Below are positions 1-7,822 of a DNA stretch of 64,000 bases, in pieces. Source of the DNA: Caulobacter sp. S45 (GTDB taxonomy: Bacteria > Pseudomonadota > Alphaproteobacteria > Caulobacterales > Caulobacteraceae). Made by a program: the position numbers and the translations under genes. The notes below the pieces were generated by a model. The model saw only the letters and a list, made by a program, of their open reading frames with translations, was not told where the DNA came from and searched no databases. The DNA lies in assembly GCF_009765965.1 (NCBI RefSeq), contig NZ_LMUL01000014.1, positions 438,557 through 502,556 of the forward strand, in the 5' to 3' direction. Position 1 is the first letter of the stretch. Each line of letters opens with the position of its first letter.

Positions 1-824
1 TTCCCGGCCCCGCCCGAGATGCGATCGTCGCCGGCCCCGCCGTTGAGGGCGTCGCCAGCTGAGCCCCCGCGCAGCAGGTCGTTACCCGCCGCCCCATTTA
101 TCAGCCACGCGGAGTGCGAGGTGCTCTTGTCGATCGTGTCGTCCAGCGCGGTTCCGTAGACGTAGGTCGCGGGCTGGGTCGGTGGTCCGATCTGGACCGT
201 CGCTTGAACCGGTGCGGAGGTGGTCCCGAACCCATCGGTGACCGTATAGTCGAAGGTCAGCGTACCAGACGACACGGGCGAGCCATCGGCATTATCAGCG
301 AAGATCTGCAACTCGCCGCCCTGGGCTAGAAGACCAAGGGTGTCGGGGGTGGAACTGCCGGTCACATCGGAAAGCCCGGCGGCGTCGGTGCTACCCGCAG
401 GCGTCCCGGAGAAATGGAAGGGCGATGTGACCGTCACATAGAGGGCGTCGCCATAAGGCCCGGTGTCATTGGCGGTGAGCGCGGTCAACGGTATAGAGGT
501 GTCGCCGCCGGCTACATGAATGGTTTCGGGTTGGGCCACGACGGACGTCTGTAGCGGCGCCACGGCCCCGTTGGGTCCTGTTATCGTGAAGAAATAGGCT
601 TGAACCTCGCTGAACGCGGGGTTGTATTCAATGAATTGCCCGTACCCCTCGCTACCTGCCTTGAAAACATAGTCGAAACCTTCGCCTCGCGAGGGCGGAC
701 CTGTATCGGGGATGCCGATCAGCGTACCTCCGCTGACATCTCCCACGGAAAAGGGAAACTTGGAGTCAGGATCTCCAATGACATAGTCTTGGCCCGCTCC
801 AATGGTCACATAAATCGCCGGCAT
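1..824 (-). CDS. RTX-type calcium-binding repeat protein (N-terminal part, runs off the left edge)
   Basis: Reading leftward from an ATG at 824 there is an open frame to the edge of the window, about 274 codons with no stop. The N-terminal half looks like extracellular beta-sandwich material, with a VTDGFGTTS-type stretch as in cadherin-like or VCBS-like modules. From about 100 down to 1 it becomes glycine/aspartate rich (GAAGNDLLRGGS, then GGAGDDRISGGAG). These are the nonapeptide GGxGxDxUx repeats of RTX/hemolysin-type proteins, which bind Ca2+ outside the cell and usually leave by a type I secretion system. No N-terminal signal peptide is visible, which fits type I export. A GGAG lies about 12 bases upstream of the ATG. 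The C-terminal secretion signal and any enzymatic domain lie outside the window, so the specific activity is unknown. Confidence 0.8.
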   Translation of the reverse strand, partial: MPAIYVTIGAGQDYVIGDPDSKFPFSVGDVSGGTLIGIPDTGPPSRGEGFDYVFKAGSEGYGQFIEYNPAFSEVQAYFFTITGPNGAVAPLQTSVVAQPETIHVAGGDTSIPLTALTANDTGPYGDALYVTVTSPFHFSGTPAGSTDAAGLSDVTGSSTPDTLGLLAQGGELQIFADNADGSPVSSGTLTFDYTVTDGFGTTSAPVQATVQIGPPTQPATYVYGTALDDTIDKSTSHSAWLINGAAGNDLLRGGSAGDALNGGAGDDRISGGAG

Positions 825-1228
825 CGTCGCCCCCTGCTCCACAGCCCCCACCGTGTAGTCGACTGTTCGCTTGCATTAAGCTTTTGTCAATTCAATCCGA
901 CCTTTCGATTGTTGACAGATTTGCGGCGCCCGGGGTTGAGGCGAAAGCAAAACAGCGCCGCACGCCGGCATTTGCTTGATCGGCCAAGCTTGCGCCGCCT
1001 CGACGCATCTCCACGCGCGCCCTGCCCAACGGCAGCGTAGCGAGGTGCGCAGCGATCTTTAGAGGATTTAGATTATCGCGGTCGTCTTCGGATGCTGCGG
1101 AGCCTAGCCCTCAGCGTCGGATCGCAGGCCGGCCCGACCACGCGGCATGAGGGCCAACGCGGTCCCGTCGTCCGGATAAGCCAGACGTTCGGGACCGGTT
1201 GGCGTCTATGGGCCGAAGCCCGCGAGGA
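825..1228. other. Intergenic region upstream of the RTX gene, no gene seen
   Basis: This 404-base stretch holds no convincing gene on either strand. On the minus strand a TTGACA hexamer (90-85 of the 800s, i.e. 890 to 885) sits about 60 bases before the RTX start codon and could be a -35 element, but no good -10 partner is visible. The part nearest the small secreted gene shows nothing recognisable. Confidence 0.4.
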
Positions 1229-1462
1229 TTAAGGCGTGCCGGCGGCGGGGTGACTCGTGTCGTCGCAATTCCAGCGCGGGCACATGAGGCTGCGGGCCTG
1301 ATCGGCCGTCAGCGGTTCATTCAGTCGATGCTTGCGAGGCTGCGGCGCCTGCGGAGCGGTGGCGGGCGCGGCGCTCTTTGCAGCGACGGGGGCTTGCTCC
1401 GCATGAGCCGAGGCGGCTGCGCCGGAAGCCAAAAGAGTTAGGATGAGGATGGTTTTACGCAT
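1229..1462 (-). CDS. Tiny secreted protein with a CPRxNCD motif
   Basis: A 77-residue protein with a clear Sec signal peptide: two basic residues, a leucine-rich core, then SGAAASAHA as a likely cleavage site near residue 21. The mature part is about 55 residues, rich in Ala and Pro, and ends in LMCPRWNCDDTS, so it has two cysteines four residues apart. A second gene at 54469-54783 has the same signal-peptide ending (SGAAASA) and the same CPRxNCD core, so the two are likely paralogues of one small exported family. The paired cysteines may form a disulfide or bind metal; I recognise no named family. Start is the ATG at 1462, with a purine-rich AGGAGACTCCC just upstream. Not obviously in an operon with its neighbours. 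Confidence 0.6.
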   Translation of the reverse strand: MRKTILILTLLASGAAASAHAEQAPVAAKSAAPATAPQAPQPRKHRLNEPLTADQARSLMCPRWNCDDTSHPAAGTP

Positions 1463-1632
1463 GGGAGTCTCCTGTTGATGGAAAACTCCTCCCGGCCGCC
1501 GCTTCTATAAGGCGGCGCAGCGCGTCATTTAGGGATTCGTCGCCCCAAACCAAGCCCGCAGTGCGACGCAGCACAGAATTATGTTGCGATGCAGCAGCAC
1601 CCCCTCCGTCACCCGCCCAAGTCGGAACCTGC

Positions 1633-2508
1633 TCAGATGGCGGCTACGAGCTTGTCCTGAGTTTTGGTTTCGAAATCACCGGCGTCATGGCGCTCGTGCA
1701 ACTGGCTCGAAGGCTCGCCGAAGACGCGGTTGACCATGCGTCCGCGTTGGACCGCGGGCCGTTCGGCGATGGCCTCGGCCCAACGTTGCAGATGTACGTA
1801 TTCCCGCACCTGGAGAAATTCGGCCGCGTCGTAGAGCCAGCCCTTCACCAAGCCGCCGTACCAGGGCCAGACGGCCATGTCGGCGATCGAGTAGTCGGCG
1901 CCCCCCAGATACGCGTTGTCCGCCAGGCGCCGGTCGAGCACGTCGAGCTGACGTTTCACCTCCATCGCGAACCGGTCGATGGCGTATTCGATCTTGGTCG
2001 GCGCATAGGCGTAGAAGTGGCCGAACCCTCCGCCAAGATAGGGCCCACTGCCCATCTGCCAGAACAGCCACGACAGGCATTCCGCGCGCAGGTGGGGTTC
2101 GGTCGGCAGGAACGTCCCGAATTTCTCGGCCAAGTGGACCAGGATCGCACCGGACTCGAATATGCGGATCGGCGTCGGCCCGCTGCGGTCCACCAGGGCC
2201 GGGATCTTGGAGTTGGGGTTCACCGCCACGAAGCCGCTACCGAACTGGTCGCCGTCATTGATCCGGATCGGCCAGGCGTCGTACTCGGCGCCGGCATGGC
2301 CCAGCGCCAGCAGCTCTTCGAGCATCACCGTGACCTTCACCCCATTCGGTGTCGCCAGCGAATAGAGCTGCAGGGGATGGTTTCCGACCGGCAGGTCCTT
2401 GTCGTGCGTCGCCCCTGAGATCGGCCGGTTGATGTTGGCGAACTTTCCGCCGTTCGCCTTGTCCCAAACCCAGACCTTGGGCGGCGTGTACTCGGACGGT
2501 TCGGTCAT
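1633..2508 (-). CDS. yghU: YghU-type glutathione-dependent disulfide-bond oxidoreductase
   Basis: A 291-residue cytosolic glutathione S-transferase-like protein. It closely follows E. coli YghU as I recall it: WVWDKANGGKFANINRPISG near the start, HPLQLYSLATPNGVKVTVMLEE in the thioredoxin-like N-domain, NPNSKIPAL and FESGAILVHLAEKFG for glutathione binding, and the C-terminal DMAVWPW and LHERHDAGDFET motifs. YghU/YfcG enzymes bind two glutathiones and reduce disulfides rather than conjugating xenobiotics. The frame stays open upstream to 2823, but the ATG at 2508 has a GGAG eight bases before it and matches the family start. It is a single gene; the neighbouring lipoprotein is 140 bases upstream on the same strand. 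Confidence 0.93.
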   Translation of the reverse strand: MTEPSEYTPPKVWVWDKANGGKFANINRPISGATHDKDLPVGNHPLQLYSLATPNGVKVTVMLEELLALGHAGAEYDAWPIRINDGDQFGSGFVAVNPNSKIPALVDRSGPTPIRIFESGAILVHLAEKFGTFLPTEPHLRAECLSWLFWQMGSGPYLGGGFGHFYAYAPTKIEYAIDRFAMEVKRQLDVLDRRLADNAYLGGADYSIADMAVWPWYGGLVKGWLYDAAEFLQVREYVHLQRWAEAIAERPAVQRGRMVNRVFGEPSSQLHERHDAGDFETKTQDKLVAAI

Positions 2509-2648
2509 GGCTTGAACTCCGGATGTGGCGAGCGCAGTTGGACATGGTGCGCACCGGCTGTGTCGAATGAGGAAATCTGGCGGTTGGCGGCTAAGCGCCC
2601 AATTGGTGTCGGCCGACCCGAGGCGCCAGGGTGCGCCTGACGCTCTGG

Positions 2649-3068
2649 CTAAGGTTCGTGGCTCCCACCCGCCGCCCCCTGTCCTCGGCTCGCCTGAAGG
2701 GACCCAGCGGCCGCCCTGGTCTCGGCCGCATGAGCGGTCAGGTTCACGGGCAGGGCTTGCGACTTTAACAGCGACTTGGTCCAGGGATTCACGCCGACAC
2801 AATAGCCGCTCAGGTCGCCACACTGACGTATCTCGCCCGTGTCGCTGTCCACGACCACGATAACATGTTCGTCGTCAGTGATTTTGGCCGTCGCCGGCTC
2901 ACCCAGCAGATTGGCGGCTCCCGCCATCTTCGACCACAGCTCGCCCGGCGAATAAATCCCGACCCCGGCAAATCGGCCGTGGTGAGTTTGAACCTGCGTG
3001 GATTGCTTGCTGCAGCTGGCGAGGCACGCGGCGGCCAGGACGGTGATAACGAGGAACCCTGACTTCAT
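2649..3068 (-). CDS. Small lipoprotein of unknown function
   Basis: A 139-residue protein beginning MKSGFLVITVLAAACLASC. The LASC lipobox indicates cleavage and lipidation at Cys19 and anchoring in the inner or outer membrane. The mature part contains a compact segment with QCGDLSGYCVG, two cysteines that could pair, preceded by a beta-strand-rich HVIVVVDSDTGEI. The last 25 residues are Ala/Gly-rich and probably disordered. The frame extends upstream to 3155, but the ATG at 3068 has GAGG six bases before it and starts exactly at the signal peptide. I do not recognise a family. It lies between yghU and a LysR gene on the same strand with no sign of co-function. Confidence 0.7.
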   Translation of the reverse strand: MKSGFLVITVLAAACLASCSKQSTQVQTHHGRFAGVGIYSPGELWSKMAGAANLLGEPATAKITDDEHVIVVVDSDTGEIRQCGDLSGYCVGVNPWTKSLLKSQALPVNLTAHAAETRAAAGSLQASRGQGAAGGSHEP

Positions 3069-3201
3069 GCGCGCCTCAACACCCCTGCAATTTTCACGAT
3101 GGTATGCCGCCGCTCGCCTTCCGCAAACCACCCTCCGCAGCCTTTGCCTGCACATGGGTTCCGCAACCCCAGATTTTCTTCGCGGGCTTCGGCTATTACA
3201 T

Positions 3202-4122
3202 TCAGGTGTGGAGTAAGACCGCCTGCCGGCGCAGCGCGTCGATGAAGGCCCGAATGGCCGGCGCCATTTGCCGCTGTTCCGGGTAACAGAGGTGATGGCC
3301 GGGGAAGCGGGCCGACCAGGGCTCCAGCATCGCGATCAGACGACCGTCCCCGAGCACCTCGCCGACCTGCTGCTCGACCGCGAAGGCGATGCCGACACCG
3401 TCCAGGGCCGCCTGTATGGCCACCTCCTTGCTGTTGACGATCAGCGGGCCGTCGACCGCCACCTCGAACCAGGCGCCGTCTTCGAAGAACTCCCAATTGT
3501 AGGGCGCAAGCCGGCCGGGCCAGCGCCAGCGGATGCAGCGGTGGTTGATCAGGTCGCGCGGATGCTCCGGCCGTCCATTGCGCTCCAGGTAATCGGGAGA
3601 GGCGACGGCGATCTGTCGTAGATCAGGACCGAGGCGCACCGCCACCATGTCGCGCTCGATCACCTCGCCGATGCGGACCGCCACGTCGTAGCCCTCCGCC
3701 ACCATGTCCACTACGGCGTCATCGAGCACGAGGTCGATCACCACCTCTGGGAAGTCGCGATGGAAGCCCGCCAGCATCGGCGTGACGTAGCGCTCGGCCG
3801 CGGCGCGGAAGGCGTGCACGCGCACCGTCCCGGACGGGCGCTCACGGTAGCGTCGGACCTGGCCCACCGCCGAACCAAGCTCGGTCACGGCAGGCGATAT
3901 GCGCCGAAACAGGTTCTCGCCCGCATCGGTCAGTGAAACACTGCGGGTGGTGCGGTTGAGCAGGCGCACCCCTACCCGCTCCTCGAACGCGCGCACCGTC
4001 TGACTGAGCGCCGAGGGTGTCACGCCCAGCGTTTCGGCGGCCCGGCTGAAGCTCAGTGCCTCGCCCACCGCCAGGAAGGCGCGGAGTTGGCCGAAGTCGC
4101 TGCCCGACAGGAGATTGCTCAT
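3202..4122 (-). CDS. LysR-family transcriptional regulator
   Basis: A 306-residue LysR-type regulator. The N-terminal winged helix-turn-helix is clear (residues about 8-66: FLAVGEALSFSRAAETLGV, then SALSQTVRAFEERVGVRLLNRTTR). A periplasmic-binding-like effector domain follows from about 90. Regulators of this subgroup, with the NRTTRSVSLT signature, commonly control a divergently transcribed oxidoreductase gene. Here the divergent neighbour is the SDR gene starting at 4226, and an inverted repeat lies between them at 4158-4177. The ligand is unknown. It starts with ATG at 4122. Confidence 0.92.
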   Translation of the reverse strand: MSNLLSGSDFGQLRAFLAVGEALSFSRAAETLGVTPSALSQTVRAFEERVGVRLLNRTTRSVSLTDAGENLFRRISPAVTELGSAVGQVRRYRERPSGTVRVHAFRAAAERYVTPMLAGFHRDFPEVVIDLVLDDAVVDMVAEGYDVAVRIGEVIERDMVAVRLGPDLRQIAVASPDYLERNGRPEHPRDLINHRCIRWRWPGRLAPYNWEFFEDGAWFEVAVDGPLIVNSKEVAIQAALDGVGIAFAVEQQVGEVLGDGRLIAMLEPWSARFPGHHLCYPEQRQMAPAIRAFIDALRRQAVLLHT

Positions 4123-4157
4123 CGCGTCAGTTGAGCATTCCGAAGGCTGGCTAACAA

Positions 4158-4177
4158 GGCCTGTGAGAATTCAGGCC
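4158..4177. promoter_or_regulatory. Candidate LysR operator
   Basis: Inverted repeat GGCCTG-N8-CAGGCC between the divergent LysR (start 4122) and SDR (start 4226) genes. Position and symmetry fit a LysR recognition site; the six-base arms are short, so the call rests mainly on context. Confidence 0.4.
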
Positions 4178-4225
4178 ATTCTGAAGCGTACGCCCGCCGG
4201 ATAGGATGTTTGCAGGAGACCTCAC

Positions 4226-5059
4226 ATGAAAACTTGGTTCATCACCGGCATTTCCCGCGGCCTGGGCTTCGCTCTGGCGCAAGCCGCCTTGCATCGCGGC
4301 GACACCGTCGTCGGCACCGTACGCACCGGGGCGCCCGAGTTGGATCAGGGTCCAGGCAGGCTGCATGTCCTCCCCCTCGACATGGCCGACGGTGCGGCGA
4401 TCGAGGCGACGACGGCGAAGGCCTTCGAGCTGGCTGGCGGCCGATTGGATGTGCTGGTCAACAACGCCGGCTATGGGCTCCTCGGCGCGATCGAGGATGC
4501 GACGGACGCGGAAGTCGAGCACCTGTTCGCCGTGGATGTGTTCGGCCCATTCCGCCTGATCCGCGCGGCGTTGCCCCGGCTGCGGACGCAGGGCTCCGGC
4601 CATATCCTGAACATCACCTCCATCGCCGGCCGCGCACCGGGCGCGGCCTCGGGACTGTACGCGGCGGCGAAACACGCGCTGGAGGGTCTTTCGGCCGGCC
4701 TGGCCCAGGAACTCGCGCCCACGGGCGTCAAGGTGACGGCCGTCGCGCCGGGCGCCTTCCGCACCGACTTCCTCTCCGCCCATTCGATCCGCAAGAGCGG
4801 GGCTGTCGCCCAAGGCTACGAGGCCACGGTCGGGCGCATGAGCCAGGCCTTCGACACAATGGCCGGCAAGCAACTCGGCGACCCGGCGCGGGCGGCCGAA
4901 GCGCTGCTGAAGCTGGTCGACGCCCCCAATCCGCCGACCCAGCTGTTGTTGGGAAGCGACGCCCTGCGCCGCACGCGGGAAAAACTCGACACGGTGATCG
5001 ACGAGATCGGGCGATGGGAGGAACTCACCCGGAGCACGGATTTTCCCAACCACGACTAG
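4226..5059 (+). CDS. Short-chain dehydrogenase/reductase
   Basis: A 277-residue classical SDR. It has the TGISRGLG dinucleotide-binding motif at residues 8-15, NNAGYG near residue 78, and the catalytic pair in SGLYAAAK (Tyr/Lys) near 150. This subgroup, with an extended C-terminus carrying LLLGSDALRR, is usually annotated as an oxidoreductase acting on small carbonyl or alcohol substrates with NADP(H). GGAG lies nine bases upstream of the ATG. It is divergent from the LysR gene at 3202-4122, which probably regulates it. The substrate cannot be told from sequence. Confidence 0.9.
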   Translation: MKTWFITGISRGLGFALAQAALHRGDTVVGTVRTGAPELDQGPGRLHVLPLDMADGAAIEATTAKAFELAGGRLDVLVNNAGYGLLGAIEDATDAEVEHLFAVDVFGPFRLIRAALPRLRTQGSGHILNITSIAGRAPGAASGLYAAAKHALEGLSAGLAQELAPTGVKVTAVAPGAFRTDFLSAHSIRKSGAVAQGYEATVGRMSQAFDTMAGKQLGDPARAAEALLKLVDAPNPPTQLLLGSDALRRTREKLDTVIDEIGRWEELTRSTDFPNHD

Positions 5060-5221
5060 GCGACGGACGAGGAACCGGCTCCTGGGATGGCCCGTAATGG
5101 CTGGGCCGACGTGGAGGAACGCCTGCTGGTGAATAGGCGGGCGGGGGTCGATGGAGTGGGACGCCTCCGGATATGACAGCCGTCGGAAATCTCCGAAATC
5201 AGGCCTCGTGCTTTCGGCGTC

Positions 5222-6028
5222 CTATTGAACGGATCCGGTCAGGTGGGAAAAGACCTCGCCCATCGGCGCGCACCACAGTGGCGTTTGAGCGATCCAGCCC
5301 AAGATGCGATCGTGCGACGTGACGCTGGTGTCTCCATCGCCAAGCCTTGTCGGGACGACGTCGTGGAATATCAGTATCGCCCACCGCCCCCAGCCTAGCG
5401 CCTTGCGGAGATAGTCTATGGCGAGTTGAGGATCATCCCGGTCGTAGGTCGGTGCGATGGCCTGGAGTTGGTAGCGCTGTCGACCTACCAGCCGCGGATC
5501 GTTCGGGTCGCCATCGGCGGCGCGGGCGGCCGTGAAGACCGGTCTGAGAGCGTCTATATAGCGTTCCTCGCCTTCACGTTGACCACCGGCTCCCAGTTCG
5601 ATGGTTCCGCATGGATAGGCGAATGTCCGCCGGCGCACCCCAAAATACGCGTTCAGGAACCGCTCCGTCGGAGCGATCTCCTCGCGGACGAATCGTTTTG
5701 TCGAATAGCCAGCGAGCCGGCAATGGTGATGCAGGGTGTGATCGCCGATCTCGTGGCCTTCGCGGGCCACGGCCCTCCAGCGATCCACCTGCTTTTCCAT
5801 GTTCTCTTCCGTCAGGAAGAAGGTGGCTTTCCAGCCAAGCCGATCGAGCGCCGGAACAGCATATTCGAGTTGGCTGTCGAGGCCGTCGTCATAGGTGAGG
5901 CTCACGGCCGCGCGCTCGCCATGGGGCCACGCGAAGGGCCGATATTCTTGTCCGGAAGAAATTCGAGGCGCCGCCGTTGCGAGGGCCGCACCGCTGATGA
6001 CCGTGAAGAATTCTCTGCGTCCGATCAT
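5222..6028 (-). CDS. Secreted polysaccharide deacetylase (NodB/CE4 type)
   Basis: A 268-residue protein with a twin-arginine-like leader (MIGRREFFTVISGAAL) and a NodB homology domain. The metal and catalytic motifs are visible: TYDDG at 45-49 and DHxxxH at 96-101. These enzymes remove N- or O-acetyl groups from sugars in peptidoglycan or extracellular glycans, using a divalent metal. The frame can be extended to a TTG at 6091, but the ATG at 6028 starts exactly at the RR leader and has GGAG upstream. It directly follows iolB on the same strand (6102), so it may be the last gene of the iol operon. A link to inositol is by position only. Confidence 0.83.
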   Translation of the reverse strand: MIGRREFFTVISGAALATAAPRISSGQEYRPFAWPHGERAAVSLTYDDGLDSQLEYAVPALDRLGWKATFFLTEENMEKQVDRWRAVAREGHEIGDHTLHHHCRLAGYSTKRFVREEIAPTERFLNAYFGVRRRTFAYPCGTIELGAGGQREGEERYIDALRPVFTAARAADGDPNDPRLVGRQRYQLQAIAPTYDRDDPQLAIDYLRKALGWGRWAILIFHDVVPTRLGDGDTSVTSHDRILGWIAQTPLWCAPMGEVFSHLTGSVQ

Positions 6029-6101
6029 CGTCGCGCCGACTCCACGAAAGAAACCCACCAGCGCGCATCCAAATAAAACCTGGAGGTACAATAAGGGCTA
6101 T

Positions 6102-6908
6102 CTATTTCCCCCGGACGATCCACTCGTGTGCGGGATCATTATGGAAGACCCATTTCCGCTTCGGACCCGCCATCACATTTAGATAGTAGAGATCGTAGCC
6201 ATGCGGGGCGCCGACTGGATGATAGCCGCGCGGAACCAGCACCACGTCGCCATCCTCGACACATACGGTCTCGTCCAGACTGCGGTCGTCGGTGTAGACG
6301 CGCTGGAAGGCGAAACCCTGCGGCGGGTCGAGCCGGTGATAGTAGGTCTCTTCCAGCAGGGTCATCTGCGGCGTGGCGTCCTCGTCGTGGCGATGCGGCG
6401 GATAGCTCGACCAGTTCCCGCTCGGTGTGATCACTTCGGTGATCAGCAGGCTTTCCGCAGGCTCGGTTTCCGGCAGGATGTTGCGCACGCGACGGCTGTT
6501 GGAGCCCTGGCCACGGAATTCCAGACCCATCCGCTCCGGCGCGATGAGGCGCACCGCGCCTGGGCCGTGGCCGGGCGCGCTGCACACCGCGACTTCACAT
6601 GCATTGCGCGCCGTCACGAGGCAGGACACGCCCGCGGGCGCATAGACAGCGCCGGGGGCGGCGTCCTCGAACACGCTGCTGCGACCGCCAAGCCCGTCGA
6701 AGCGCTCCCCGCCCGCTTCGATGTCGGCGGAGCCGGTCAGGATCATGATGCAGATCTCGCGGCCAGGCATATGTATCCGAGCCACGCCGCCGGTCTCGAG
6801 CTTGCGGACTTCGAACCCGACATAGGTCCAGCCCGCGCTCTGCGGCGTGATGTCGATGACGCGGCCCTCGGCGTCGGGAGCGGTGGGGCGGACACGCAAA
6901 TTTGGCAT
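6102..6908 (-). CDS. iolB: 5-deoxy-glucuronate isomerase
   Basis: A 268-residue cupin protein of the KduI/IolB family. It isomerises 5-deoxy-D-glucuronate to 5-dehydro-2-deoxy-D-gluconate, the step between IolD and IolC in inositol breakdown. The metal-binding cupin motif is seen in SYPPHRHDED, with downstream ETYYHRL and VPRGYHPVGAPHGYDLYYLN, all typical of IolB. It starts six bases after iolE ends (6914), in the order iolC-iolD-iolE-iolB. The protein acts in the cytosol, and length matches the family (about 270). Confidence 0.95.
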   Translation of the reverse strand: MPNLRVRPTAPDAEGRVIDITPQSAGWTYVGFEVRKLETGGVARIHMPGREICIMILTGSADIEAGGERFDGLGGRSSVFEDAAPGAVYAPAGVSCLVTARNACEVAVCSAPGHGPGAVRLIAPERMGLEFRGQGSNSRRVRNILPETEPAESLLITEVITPSGNWSSYPPHRHDEDATPQMTLLEETYYHRLDPPQGFAFQRVYTDDRSLDETVCVEDGDVVLVPRGYHPVGAPHGYDLYYLNVMAGPKRKWVFHNDPAHEWIVRGK

Positions 6909-6913
6909 GGCGG

Positions 6914-7822
6914 CTACTCCGCGGCCAAGGCGCGCCGCAAGCCGGCGGCGGAGGCTTCGCGCCTGAGCGTGGACAAGCCGATCTGGCTGTAGACACGGGG
7001 ATTGGCGAGAGCCGGGTCCTGTTCCGCCTCGACCACGATCCAGCCCGAATAGCCGATCCCGGCGAGCGCGCGCATCACCTCGCCGAAGTCGATCGAACCA
7101 TCGCCAGGCGCGGTGAACATGCCGGCCAGCACGCCGTCGAGGAAGCTGCGACCGCTGGCCAGGATATCCGCGTGTATCGGCCGCCGCACATCCTTGCAGT
7201 GGACGTGGCTGACGCGGTGCGGGTGGGCGCGGATCAGCGCTGAGGGATCGACGCCGCCAAGGACCGCATGACCGGTGTCGACCACGAAGCCGACGGCGTC
7301 CCCGGTGTGCGCGATGAAGGCGTCGATGTCTGCTGACGTCTCGACGGCCGTGCCCAGGTGATGGTGGTAGGCGAAGCGCATGCCCCGCGCGGCGACATAG
7401 TCCGCAAGCCGGGTCAGGCGCTCGCCGAACTCTGGCCATGCCCTGGCGTCCAACCGCGGCGGATCGCGGAGCGGGCTTTCACGCCGGCCATGGATCGCGT
7501 TCGAGCATTCGGCGGCGATGAAGACCTGCGACCCCATCGCTTCGAGCAGGGCGAGATGGGGCTGCATCGCCTCGATCTCGGCCGCGGCGTCGCGCACCAA
7601 CAGATGACTGGAATACCAACCCCCGATCAGGTCAAGCCCGTAGCCGGACAACAGGGGCTTCAACACCGCCGGGTCCTTGGGGAACTTGCCCCCGAGCTCG
7701 ACACCCTCGAAGCCCAAGTCGCGGCAATCGTTGAACACCGTCTCCAGCGGCGTGTCGCCGCCGAGTTCCGGCATGTCGTCGTTGATCCAGGCGATCGGAC
7801 TGACCCCGAAACGGATACTCAC
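6914..7822 (-). CDS. iolE: Inosose dehydratase
   Basis: A 302-residue TIM-barrel protein of the AP-endonuclease-2-like sugar isomerase family. IolE dehydrates scyllo-inosose to 3D-trihydroxycyclohexane-1,2-dione. The N-terminal FGVSPIAWINDDMPELGGDTPLE is an IolE signature, and metal ligands are expected in the YHHHLGTAVE, VDTGHAVLGG and HCKD segments. Its ATG overlaps the end of iolD by four bases (7819-7822), indicating translational coupling. Length agrees with the family. Confidence 0.95.
   Translation of the reverse strand: MSIRFGVSPIAWINDDMPELGGDTPLETVFNDCRDLGFEGVELGGKFPKDPAVLKPLLSGYGLDLIGGWYSSHLLVRDAAAEIEAMQPHLALLEAMGSQVFIAAECSNAIHGRRESPLRDPPRLDARAWPEFGERLTRLADYVAARGMRFAYHHHLGTAVETSADIDAFIAHTGDAVGFVVDTGHAVLGGVDPSALIRAHPHRVSHVHCKDVRRPIHADILASGRSFLDGVLAGMFTAPGDGSIDFGEVMRALAGIGYSGWIVVEAEQDPALANPRVYSQIGLSTLRREASAAGLRRALAAE

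Noticed and set aside
1561-2418. Long plus-strand open frame opposite the yghU gene
   Set aside because: It is antisense to a clear glutathione transferase, has no family signature and no ribosome site; high GC keeps it open.
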